The translations under genes and the position numbers were made by a program. From positions 13,269,501 to 13,333,500 of the forward strand of contig CM043967.1 of assembly GCA_014529385.2 (NCBI GenBank): DNA of 64,000 bases, written 5' to 3'. Positions 53,381-62,879 of the stretch are shown here, piece after piece. Within the stretch, counting starts at the first letter, position 1, and every line of letters starts with the position of its first letter. This DNA comes from Adiantum capillus-veneris (lineage: Eukaryota; Streptophyta; Polypodiopsida; Polypodiales; Pteridaceae). The notes beneath the pieces are model-generated. The model had not been told where the DNA came from and made no database searches. It worked only from the letters and a program-made list of their open reading frames with translations.

Positions 53381-53824
53381 ATGTCGTATCCGGCACCGGC
53401 TATGCCTAGGGCCACGCCTATGAACTTTGGACCACATGGTATACCACCATATAAGGTATGGGACCCGAGGGCCGCACGTATGCCAAAGGCCAAGGCCAAC
53501 TCCCATCCCACATACAGTTCTAGCAGCGTCTACACCTACGGCCACTATACTTGCTTATTTAAGAGATTTGGCAACATTTCTAGAAGTAAGGTACAAATAG
53601 CCAAGCTCACACAAAAAATTAGTGGAGATGGGGATGTGAAAAAGCATATCAAAGTGTTCGAACAAATATGCGATTCTCTAGGAGAACACAATGACCTACA
53701 TAAGAGTAATGCTTTAAGCCTAACCTTAAGTGGGAAGGCTGGGGATTGGTATAGAACTCTAAGGGTGGAAGAAAAAACGACTTACCCTACTCTTAGGAGA
53801 TTGTCCTTGAAAGAATACATATGA
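53381..53824 (+). pseudogene. G gag, capsid-like part 1
   Basis: The frame contains a Pro/Tyr-rich start and then KKHIKVFEQICDSLGEHND and SLTLSGKAGDWYRTL, which matches the retrotransposon gag core pattern (an A-x-x-W-Y-type motif). It stops at 53822 and coding resumes at 53888. Confidence 0.82.
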
Positions 53825-53887
53825 GAGCGAGTGCTTTGGTGTGTAGCCTCTCAACTCTAGAAAGCCTAACGAGAGGAAGGAGAGTCG

Positions 53888-55183
53888 GTGAGAGACTTTA
53901 TTAGTCGCTTGAATGATTTGAATTCTCGTTGTAATCCAAATGAGTGCTTCAATAATAATCAATTGCTTGATAGATTCATTAGGGGATTACAACATGAGGA
54001 TATCTACAATGGCCTAGTCATTAGAGGTATCACCACTTGGGAAGCAATCACCATCAATGCGATCCAATTGGAGGATAATTTAATGATTCAAGGAGAAAGA
54101 GTATCTATTGAGCCTAAATCTACTAGCTCGCAAGCATCGGGGCATCATCCAATGACCCTAAAGCGTATTGCTAAGGAGCCAAAGATATCTAAGATAGCTT
54201 TAGCAGATCTCGTCAAGGCCATTCAAGAGATTCTTAGAGACAACAAGACGGTAGCAAAATGGTGCTCAGTATGCTATGGTCTGCATAGTACCAGTGAATG
54301 CCCTACTTTTAGAGTAAAATTCAATGGGAATTGCAATGCCTGTGGGAGGTATGGTCATCAAGCTAAGGATTGCATAGTATTTAAGTGCGCGATGGCCAAT
54401 AGACCAACCTTAGCATGGATAGACACACCTCGAGTGCTTGCATTGATGCCGGCCCCACCTCTTGAACAAACGTCACAACACATGGTCCCTAGAGCCCAAA
54501 ATGTTGTTCAAACAACACCCTTACCACCTCCAATGCTAGGACCACAACCACCACATCCGAGGATCACTTCCGTTAATCAAGTGGGTTGTGAGTCATCTAT
54601 TGCTTGTTTGGAAGGTCGTGAGGAAGATATAGACCCTAATATTGCCTATGGCATTGATGCGCTTGAAGAAATTCCACAATACTACATGGAGGACTATTAG
54701 GGACAAGTCAAACCTTTCTATCAAGTAGATGCTCTTGCTCCAAGAGGCCAAAATATCAATTACACTGCCAAGAGACCACCTCTTCAATGCTATGAGTGTG
54801 GAGGTCCACATCATGTGGCTGAGTGTCCTATTAGGCTACAAAAGAACGACACACTAATGCAAACCAATCAAGCAATCACGTCTACAATGCCGATACTCAT
54901 GTGTAATCGATGTGGCATAGATCATTTGATTGCCCAATGTCCAAATAATCCAAATGTGCAGAAGATCACGCCATTAAACTTGATTGAGGTTACCAAGGAT
55001 CCATCACAAAGTACACCTGTGGTACCAGTAAATGTAGTCACACAATCGATGCTCCAAAAAAAATTTATATTCTCGAGGAAAGAGACACGACATCAATTGC
55101 TCAATCTCAGAAGAAGAAGAAAACACGTAGAAAGAGATAGCAAAACGCAACGAAGCCAGAGCCGAGTTCAAAGACCAACATAG
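53888..55183 (+). pseudogene. G gag, capsid-like part 2 and nucleocapsid with four CCHC knuckles
   Basis: The frame begins RDFISRLNDLNSRCNPNECF and LLDRFIRGLQHEDIYNGL, the second half of the gag core. Zinc knuckles follow: CSVCYGLHSTSEC (about 54268), CNACGRYGHQAKDC (about 54334), then after a Pro-rich linker and one stop (54701), CYECGGPHHVAEC (about 54790) and CNRCGIDHLIAQC (about 54904). A Lys/Arg-rich tail ends at 55183. Typical Ty3/gypsy nucleocapsids have one or two knuckles, so four with wide spacing is unusual. These would bind element RNA. Confidence 0.85.
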
Positions 55184-55206
55184 GGACTTGTGACGACCCC
55201 GTATAT

Positions 55207-56305
55207 ATGAACGACGCTGAAGAGGATTTTGATTCAAGTGAAACCAGGGAGACCAAAATGACCTCTAGGAAAGAAACCAACAAGGAAGATCCTCATGAGC
55301 CACAATGGTTAGCACCCAAGAAGAAGATAGGAACTTACCCAAACCCTAGAGAGGAGATCAAGCGAGTCAAGCAATTAAGGATTTTGGTAGAAGATACCGA
55401 AAGGGATCTAGAACCAGCACCTAGGCAGATCCAAATTACAGACACATTGTTCCCTATGCAAAAACAACCTCACAAAGTCCATAGACCCCTAGCCATACCT
55501 AGTGTCATCCAAGAAGAAAGTGACTTAAAGTCATGGGAAAGTGGGCGTACTCACTTCTTGTTGGAAAGAATGTTTACAGAGGGACTACCCGACCCTATCG
55601 AAGAAATGGAGATCCCATCCTCCCCACGTCAAGGGACTGAATCCCAAAAGATGCCGTTAAATATTGCCAAATTGATGGATTTCATGGCTTCAAAAGTTAG
55701 AACCACCATCATATCCAAACTATATGGAGACCCTGAGCTATTCTTAGCTCTTTCAGATTTCCTCAATGGAGAATTAGAGGTCGGGCTACCACAATTTGCA
55801 CAGATGGATGGAGCTAGGGAGATGCTAATAGAGGAGGAACAGTTAGATCCACAACCCAACCTAGATGAGAACCTTGTTGTAGAAATACCTATTAACAAGA
55901 TGGGACAATACTTTGAGGGCAATGAATCCAATTGCAACCATACCAATCACTACCAAGGGATTAACTGTGAAGGGAATCCTTGATGGTGGCGTTGGGGTTA
56001 GCATTGTGACTTAAAATTGATGGGAAACTATGGGAAGACCTCACCTTGGGACCACAACCATAGTAGTAAAGATGGCCAATGGGTCTATTGTTAAACCTAT
56101 TGGGATGCTAGAAGATCTCAAGATCAAGGTCTTTGGACATAAAATAAGAAATACCTTCATTGTTATGGATTTCTCCAAGCACACTATGGCATCTGAGATG
56201 ATCTTAGGACGTCCTTTCATGAGGGAAGTAAAAATGGTGCATGACTGGTCTAAAAACCATGTCTACTTGCAGATCCAAGACTCTGTTATTCAAATGATCT
56301 TGTAA
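55207..56305 (+). pseudogene. G protease domain 1
   Basis: An N-terminal linker (55207-55860) with an acidic helix-rich segment leads to VVEIPINKMGQYFEGNESN, the same motif that precedes the protease in H1 and H2. After a frame change near 55940, GILDGGVGVSIV is the active-site region (Asp kept, D-G-G in place of D-S/T-G), followed by a stop. The second half (56030-56305) has IVVKMANGSIVKPIGMLEDL and the conserved end MILGRPFMREVKMV. Interrupted and probably inactive. Confidence 0.82.
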
Positions 56306-56331
56306 CTGGTCGAGCACATCCTCTAGGAAAC

Positions 56332-57219
56332 ATGTTTATAATTGATCATAGATATGACACCACAGTTCACTTGGCCCCATTGCAGTATTGTTACACATGT
56401 AAAGTGGACAAAGATGTTGGGGAAGATTCTCCTTATATGGATGTACTACCTAGGATGACTGACTCTGACAATGTGGATTGGGTCCACATCAACCATAGAC
56501 ACTTGGGAAAATAGGGGGACAACTTGGGTAACACCTGAGGGGGATGAAATGCCACCACTCGTACCCTTAAATATGCTAGAAGCAATGCATATAGCTTTTG
56601 ATGACCTACAAGATGAAGGTTTGACTGGCATTGGAACCAGTAGCGTCTCACAAGACTAAGCCCACACGATTTGGGGTCAGAATCATCAATTGAAATTGAC
56701 TCCGAGGACGAAGAATTTGAGTTAAATCTTAGTGAAAATATGGGAACAAATCATTCAGGGCCCAGTGGTACCCTACATGACAAATCTATCTAAGAGAGCA
56801 GAAGACACAAGTAGCGATCTAGTGACTCTTCACTAGAGATCGGCCATAATAAAAAATTAGATAAGAAGAGTAAGAGATATAAGAGGTGATGACATCGAGC
56901 AAATGTGCGTGCTAGAATAAATGAAAAGAAATCTACCACATAATGGATTAATTATATAGGGGCATGTGATGCTCATCGGAAGTTGGTAGATAACTGGGGT
57001 AAATACCTTCAAAGCATTATGTGGTGTAGTCCACAACCCATTGACATCGCACAATTAGAGGCTATAGAGAAGCCAAAGTTGAGCCATACCATAAGGAGAC
57101 AACATAATATAGAGTTAGCTCAACAACAAAAGAAAGCAGCCAAAGAACAGACAGAGCTTAAAAAGATCCAAGCAAGAGTTGAGGCTCGAGAAAGACAACA
57201 ACGTCTTAGATGCCAATGA
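56332..57219 (+). pseudogene. G unknown region downstream of protease
   Basis: Broken frames read QYCYTCKVDKDVGEDSPYMD (56332-56514), VTPEGDEMPPLVPLNMLEAM (56471-56659), and a helix with IELAQQQKKAAKEQTELKKI (56983-57219), likely a coiled coil. In Ty3/gypsy elements reverse transcriptase should start here; none of its motifs (FLDG..., YxDD) is seen. Confidence 0.6.
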
Positions 57220-57229
57220 GAGGCTAATC

Positions 57230-57595
57230 TAGGAATCACGGAAGTGTTTTTTGAAGACACTGATGATGATTCATTGGAATCTGAGCCACCTCTACGATAT
57301 CCAATTGAACTAAATAGCCTCTATGGGAGAGTACTATATAACGCATTATTGGATACAGAGGAGATCAACATAATTTGTTATCCTATGGAGTTTGGTGTCA
57401 ACTAGGAAAAGCACACCTATCCACAAGCACCATCCAAGTCAAGGGTGTCATAAGACCACTATTTTTGGAATCCTACATACTCCTGTTATTTATGACAATG
57501 GAACCATGGTTCAAAGCTTTTTGGTCATGCTTATTGGTACTATGGAGGGCAATATAAACCTGGGGTGCAAATGGATCTGAAATCAAATGTAATAT
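57230..57595 (+). pseudogene. G second protease-like stretch
   Basis: RYPIELNSLYGRVLYNALLDTEEINIICYPM resembles a retroviral protease active site with D-T-E in place of D-T-G, followed after frame changes by HLSTSTIQVKGV, ILHTPVIYDNGTMVQSFLV and a G-x-x-NINLGCKW ending that would match the I-L-G flap-to-end pattern. It lies about 1.3 kb after the first protease. The assignment rests on pattern only. Confidence 0.5.
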
Positions 57596-57705
57596 CGATT
57601 GGGAGACCGAGAGTATCACCACACAAAAACCAACTCATGGCCCTACGGCTCAAGGAATAACACCTCAAATCTCACCTCTTCATAACACAAAAAAACAACA
57701 AAGTA

Positions 57706-58062
57706 TTGCCAATCCAAAAAGTCACAACATCCTTGCCAGTAGCACAACCCTCTAAAGATTCAACTCCCATGGCTAAGGCAGATAGTGCTACATCAAAGGC
57801 TCCACGTGATCTGACCAAGGGTACATATCAATGGGTCCCCAAGGTATCGTTATCAGGCCCCCCTATGGTTCAAGTTAATTCACAAAGGAAACCTCGAAGG
57901 AAGGCGTACACTCAAGTTAAGAAGGTGAAAACCAAATCATGTTGGATTCCCAAACAACTATTAGAAGACCAAGGCTACTATGATGGAAATGATCGAATTT
58001 GGGTAAACGTAAATTGTGTCCTTCCCTATCCACAACAAAACCATGTGAGTCAAACCTTGTGA
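57706..58062 (+). CDS. G unknown basic ORF (118 aa)
   Basis: The frame (MPIQKVTTSLPVAQPSKDST) is rich in Pro, Ser, Thr and Lys with a basic RKPRRKAYTQVKKVKTK segment and ends YPQQNHVSQTL. No family is recognised. It may be a linker or tail of the broken polyprotein. Confidence 0.4.
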   Translation: MPIQKVTTSLPVAQPSKDSTPMAKADSATSKAPRDLTKGTYQWVPKVSLSGPPMVQVNSQRKPRRKAYTQVKKVKTKSCWIPKQLLEDQGYYDGNDRIWVNVNCVLPYPQQNHVSQTL

Positions 58063-58072
58063 TTTCAAAGCG

Positions 58073-58336
58073 ATGGAAGACCGTGGGAAGGGAAAGATCA
58101 CAGAATGCTACATACCTATTCCAGAGCTAGTTTGGGTTCCAAGGAAAAACCAATCTATTCGGCTTAGCTCAGGAAAGGGGGAGTTCCATGAAGCTTCTAG
58201 ATCCTCATGTAATGCATCCATAGAGGTAAAAGCTTCTACACAACCTCCACCTACCATAGGCAGCCTCCATGAAGCTACAAAAGATTCGACACCTCCCATT
58301 GTTCAATTATTACCTGATGCACTACTTCAAGTGTGA
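58073..58336 (+). CDS. G unknown ORF (87 aa)
   Basis: MEDRGKGKITECYIPIPELV opens a short frame that follows the previous one by 10 bases and ends in the first copy of a 47 bp duplication (58288-58334). It is of unknown function. Confidence 0.35.
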   Translation: MEDRGKGKITECYIPIPELVWVPRKNQSIRLSSGKGEFHEASRSSCNASIEVKASTQPPPTIGSLHEATKDSTPPIVQLLPDALLQV

Positions 58337-58381
58337 CACCTCCCATTGTTCAATTATTACTTGATGCACTACTTCAAGTTC
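58288..58381 (+). repeat. 47 bp tandem duplication
   Basis: Two nearly identical copies (58288-58334, 58335-58381) of GACACCTCCCATTGTTCAAT and following bases. They differ at one site (ACCTGATG against ACTTGATG) and near the end. Confidence 0.9.
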
Positions 58382-60364
58382 GTTCATGGGAGAGTACCTT
58401 ACCACCCTTACAACTCGATGAGGCACCCAAGGTAATAGAGAACTATTGGCTAAAATCCTCACCTATTACCAATTAGAATAAATGGCTCCGAAAGGTGATG
58501 ACATCCTTTTAAAGTATGATCTACCCAAGGAAGGGGGGAGTCTTCATTCACGTCAGCCTATTGAAATATTTCTCTCTTACCCTTCTTTCCCTGACCCTTG
58601 AGCTTTTTGATTTTAGGAATTGTATATATATAGATAAATAGTAACTAGCCACCCTAGTTTAAAAAGAAAAAAAGAAAAAAAAAGTAAAGAGCAAGAGCAA
58701 TTAGCAAACGAGTGTGCACAATACTAGTCAAAATCATTGACCCAGACCTACACATGTCACATCAGGTACTAAAACAGAAACCTATGTCATCAAACACATA
58801 ACCATCCTATTTGTGTTCACAAATATGGCTGATTCTTACAAGAATATTCGTTTTACCTGTCCCAAGTAATGCATTTATGTTATCCTCATATTTCCTCCGA
58901 ATGGGATTCGGTTGAAACACTCACTTGTGAGAGAAATGTTGAGGATTTAGAGTGGCTGGTCCACCCTTTGACTACGACGGATCCCTAATCTATCCATGAA
59001 GTTTGCTCAATTGCCCAAGTTTACCCTTTTTTCCAAGCTGAGTATGCACGTGTCGTGACATTCCTAATACTGTTCTGCACGGAAGAGGATGAGGACGATA
59101 ATGGTGATTGGACAGACGAGACACACGGCCTTACCGAAGAGGATTACACCTACCTTGATGATGAGGATGGTGGTTTAGCCTTAGAGCTACCGACCGAGCT
59201 CTCCAACCTCCACTTACTTTGATCCTTATCACTCGAGTGATGAAGGGTAGGTAGGATTAGTACGATAGGAGTGTTTCTGTTTAGAGTTTAGTGATTAGCA
59301 AAGTTCTTTTTCACCACTAATGTGCCTCTGGAAGGTTGATGTTTTGTGGTGACTATTGTGTAGTTTGTGACTACATAAGGATGCCTTCGAAGGATAACGA
59401 CAATGGACGTTTACACGTTACAATGGATGTTCTCCATTATATCAGGTGTACTACTTCCTTTTATCTATGATTTCCACAGTTACATGCTTGCATCTTGTCA
59501 TTTGAGTTTCTAACAACGTATAAAATTCATGAAGTTGTGACATTGCCAATTTAGATGCTATAATGTTATCAAACTTCTAGTACCTTGTTCTTCTCTTTGA
59601 GTTTGGTCTATTAGTTGGCTTTAAGTAGGTATCAAGACCTTAGGCTAAACTAGGCCACTTAATTGCTGACTTTAATTCCTGGATAGTCTATTAATTGTAG
59701 TAACTTTAGTAATGTTTTAGGCTTTGAGGATATAGTTCTCTCTAGCTTATCCCACCTAAGTGTGACTTGTGTTGTGAAAGTCCATGTGTTAAGCTGGTAT
59801 TTGAGACCCCAAGTCTCCCGGCTAGTTTATGCTCAAGCTGATATTTAAGACCTCGAGTCACCCAGCTTACTTGTAGCAACTATGACAACAACAACAAAAA
59901 AAAAGAAAAAAAGAAAAAAAAGAGAAAAGAGAAAGCAAATAGCACAAACTTCCTTGTATTTTATGTTGATCACACTTCAGTGGCATAAGTGACAAGATCA
60001 CTAGTCTTTAGACCCCGACCAGCATTCCTAGGGTTAACTACTCTTTAGTCGACATTTTTAAATTAACGTTGGTCAATCTAGTACTTACTTTAGCCTGAGC
60101 TCTTGTGTACTTCTCTTAGAGTCAACCTAACAGACCCTAACTCAATTGCATTTCATTCAGGTACTACGCTTGTTTTAGTTGACAATGTTACAATTCATGA
60201 TTTTTTTTGCATTTCCTAGAGTATCATGTATGCATCTCACTCATTGCACGCCTGCACATGCTGCCTTTGAGTTTTCACAATGTTGTTGTTCTTCTGCTAC
60301 TACAGGTACTCCTGTCGTGGATCCCGATGCTGCACTGTTATATTCCGAGGGCTAAATCTACATC
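58382..60364 (+). other. G 3' noncoding region
   Basis: A G-rich AAGGAAGGGGGGAG at 58529-58542 looks like an extra polypurine tract. An acidic frame ending at 59220 (TEEDEDDNGDWTDETHG, EEDYTYLDDEDGGLALELP) has some coding look. The stretch 59890-59935 is A-rich. Nothing else is recognised. Confidence 0.5.
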
Positions 60365-60377
60365 AGGAAGGGGGGCA
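60365..60377 (+). promoter_or_regulatory. G polypurine tract
   Basis: AGGAAGGGGGGCA directly precedes the 3' LTR start TGTCAACCACCAGC. Confidence 0.85.
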
Positions 60378-60673
60378 TGTCAACCACCAGCATCCACTTC
60401 TAGTAGTCATGGGCCGAGCTTGTCGGTTCAATAGGAAAAGGGTAAGAGTGATCACCGATGAGAGGAACACTCTAACTAGAACATTCAAGGGTTAGTTGGC
60501 TAAGCATGGGTGCCCAAGTGTGAATAGGCGAGCTCATATAAAAGTCACCTAAACCTAAAAATCACTCATTCTCTCATTTGTGCAATTGAAGAGTGCTCTT
60601 ACTCAATCTCCATCTTCTTCTTCATCTCCTTGTGTGTGTGTGTGTATGTATGTGTGTGTGTGTGTGTGTGTGT

Positions 60674-60743
<70 letters not shown>
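60378..60743 (+). repeat. G 3' LTR, truncated in its GA tract
   Basis: It aligns with the first ~340 bases of the 5' LTR, including CATATAAAAGTCACC near 60536 and the (GA)n tract 60678-60743. The following ~230 bases of LTR are missing, and gag sequence of H1 starts at once. Confidence 0.88.
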
Positions 60744-60745
<2 letters not shown>

Positions 60746-60759
60746 AAAGCCTACCTATC

Positions 60760-61838
60760 AAACAAAGAGTGGCTCTAGGAGCGCCACGCCAACTTTTAGG
60801 ACCGTGCTACAAGTGTGGCGGTAAACACCTTATTAAATATTATCCTCATAAAGAGATCATTAGAGTGAATGTATACTATCGATTGTGGCATTACTCATTT
60901 GGTAAGTGACTCTCCAAAAAACCCAAATAAAACACTAAAAATAACATTAAACATACTGAGGGAAATGTCATCAAGTAGCGGTTTTGAAAATGGTGATACC
61001 TATACAAGTTGTCACAAGGGTGCAAGCTCAAAAATCAAGGGAAGAACCAATAATTGAGGAACCAAAAACAGATGCACCTGATTATGAACAAAAAGGTCAA
61101 TGCAACACATGGAAGGCTAGGAAAGCAGGCACGAAAGCCCGGAAGGAACGTGAATAGATAGCCCTAACAGAGGAATTAAAACAAACCAAGGATAGGTTAG
61201 AGAGATTAGAGAATCAAACTAATCCGGAGTTGGAAATCCAAGAGATCAGAGAACCTAATGAGAAAAAGAGACCAAGCAGTGCAAGTTTGGGAGGATCTGT
61301 ACTAGTTGAAAAGGTGAATGAACCTCTAGATGCACTTATAAAATCTTACGAAACGCGAATTCAAACTAACCAAAACCATGAACAAAAATGGATGACGTAT
61401 CCTGACGCTAAGTTGGAAAAGGAAAGGTTGGAGATGTATCAAAAAATGATCCAAACCGCCCAAGCTTTGCTAGAGCCATCGATAAGCAAGCCAAAGAGTT
61501 GGATAGAAGTTCTAGCTCCAACATATATAATCCCATCGAGACGTGAAATTGCAGGAACAATCGAGAATCCCCAAACTGAATTAGAAAATCCAAGGATAGT
61601 GATGAATACCACATATCAGGGATCTGAGGGTTTCCATCCTATGATACCAGAGGCCTACAGAGAGGATGATGGCTTAGACAAGCTTTGGAGACATATACAA
61701 GAAGCAAACGAGGCAAACGGGTTGAGCCAAAGAGTTAACCAAACCAGTAAGGGGAGTGATGTCTTTCTTCCACCAATTGAGGAGTTTGAGGCAGGATCTC
61801 AAGGAGATCTCGATATTTGCTCATATTGGGGGAAATAG
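60760..61838 (+). pseudogene. H1 gag C-terminal region
   Basis: A zinc knuckle with a damaged third part (CYKCGGKHLIKYYPHKE) lies at about 60807-60855. After stops, a frame at 61230-61838 (with ASLGGSVLVEKVNEPLDALI and YQKMIQTAQALLEPS) forms likely coiled coil and matches H2 at 23951-24160. It ends before the protease frame. Confidence 0.72.
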
Positions 61839-62052
61839 AGGATCAATACGATCTTTAGAGAGTCAACCTCAATCTTTGAGAACCTTACCCTCATACATCG
61901 GAGAGTATGAAGTAAAGTTTGATGTGAAGGCGGTGCCATCACAAAGCCTCTCGTCAAGAAAGGCTATGGACTCTAAAAAATTGATAGACATATTTTCTAC
62001 GCGTGTGACTTGCACTATTACGCTATGAAAGCTTCTGCAAATAAGACCAAAC

Positions 62053-62570
62053 ATGTGGGCAACTGTTGGAAAATGCTTGGAGAAGTTTGAGGTGAAAGAT
62101 TCAACATCACATATTCAACAAGGGATACAAGAATTGGAAAAACCTCAATTGAACACAAGACTTGTACCATTAAACAAGGTTGGAGAGTATTGTGAGGGTG
62201 AAGATGGAAATATTACGCTTCCAGTAGAGTTCCAAGGTGTAACGACCATAGCAATTCTTGATAATGGAGCTGGTGTAGCCATTGCAACCAAAGAGATATG
62301 AAAAAAATGGAGAAAATTGGCCTTGAGGGCTACCGGGATAAATTGCAACTAGCAAATGGGTATATGGAGAAACCCCTAGGGCTTCTAGAGAAAGTGATTG
62401 TTACTTCTTGCGGCATTGAGTATGAGCATACCTTTGCTATAGTGGATTTTGGCAAGAGGAACAAGTATAACATAATACTTGGATGGCCATTCATGCGACA
62501 ATTGAAGATGGTCAAGAGTGGGGCATTAGGAGAAATATGGACTTTGAATGGGCCTTGTAAGGAATCCTAA
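62053..62570 (+). pseudogene. H1 protease domain
   Basis: The first frame (to 62301) has VPLNKVGEYCEGEDGN and TIAILDNGAGVAIATKEI, an active site with D-N-G in place of D-S/T-G. A one-base shift near 62300 leads to the second frame (62298-62570) with LQLANGYMEKPLGLLEKV and the typical protease end IILGWPFMRQLKMV. No reverse transcriptase follows on this strand. Confidence 0.83.
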
Positions 62571-62580
62571 ATTTAAGAAA

Positions 62581-62879
62581 TAAAGGCTTATGTTGTGTAG
62601 GGTTAAGGGGACAAGGACATTCAAGAAGCTAGGTTTGAGTAGTCTTTTCTAGCCTCTTTTAGACACATGTAGTATGTGGACCTAAAAGGTTACTCTCTCT
62701 CTTTCTCTAGCTTTTTGAAAGTGAAGGGAGTAAAGGGGTGTGGACACATCAGCAAAAATGTGGATCACTAAGAGCCAAAATTTGACTTTTTTTCAAAAAA
62801 CTCATTTTTACTTATTTTTGACTTAAAACTCCCCCCCCAACATATATACATATCCAAAAATAATTTCTGACCCTTTTCT
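62581..62879. other. No gene; junction between H1 and an opposing element
   Basis: It contains a purine-rich stretch (62719-62738) and a C8 run (62831-62838). No frame is supported. Confidence 0.4.

Larger units (their letters stand above)
51351..60743 (+). mobile_element. G: Ty3-like LTR element with gag and protease but no recognised polymerase
   Basis: A 5' LTR (51351-51925), a primer site of the gypsy type (51930), a gag with several zinc knuckles, a protease, a second protease-like stretch, further unknown frames, a polypurine tract (60365-60377) and the first part of a 3' LTR (60378-60743) are in order. The 3' LTR ends in a (GA)n tract, beyond which another element begins, so no target duplication can be tested. 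Frames carry several stops. Confidence 0.85.
60744..62580 (+). mobile_element. H1: gag-protease fragment of the G/H lineage
   Basis: It begins inside a gag zinc-knuckle region and continues through a coiled-coil segment and a protease. It matches H2 (22524-26890, minus strand) in order and motifs. Neither LTR is clear. A purine-rich stretch followed by TGTGGACACATC near 62737 might mark its 3' LTR. Confidence 0.75.
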
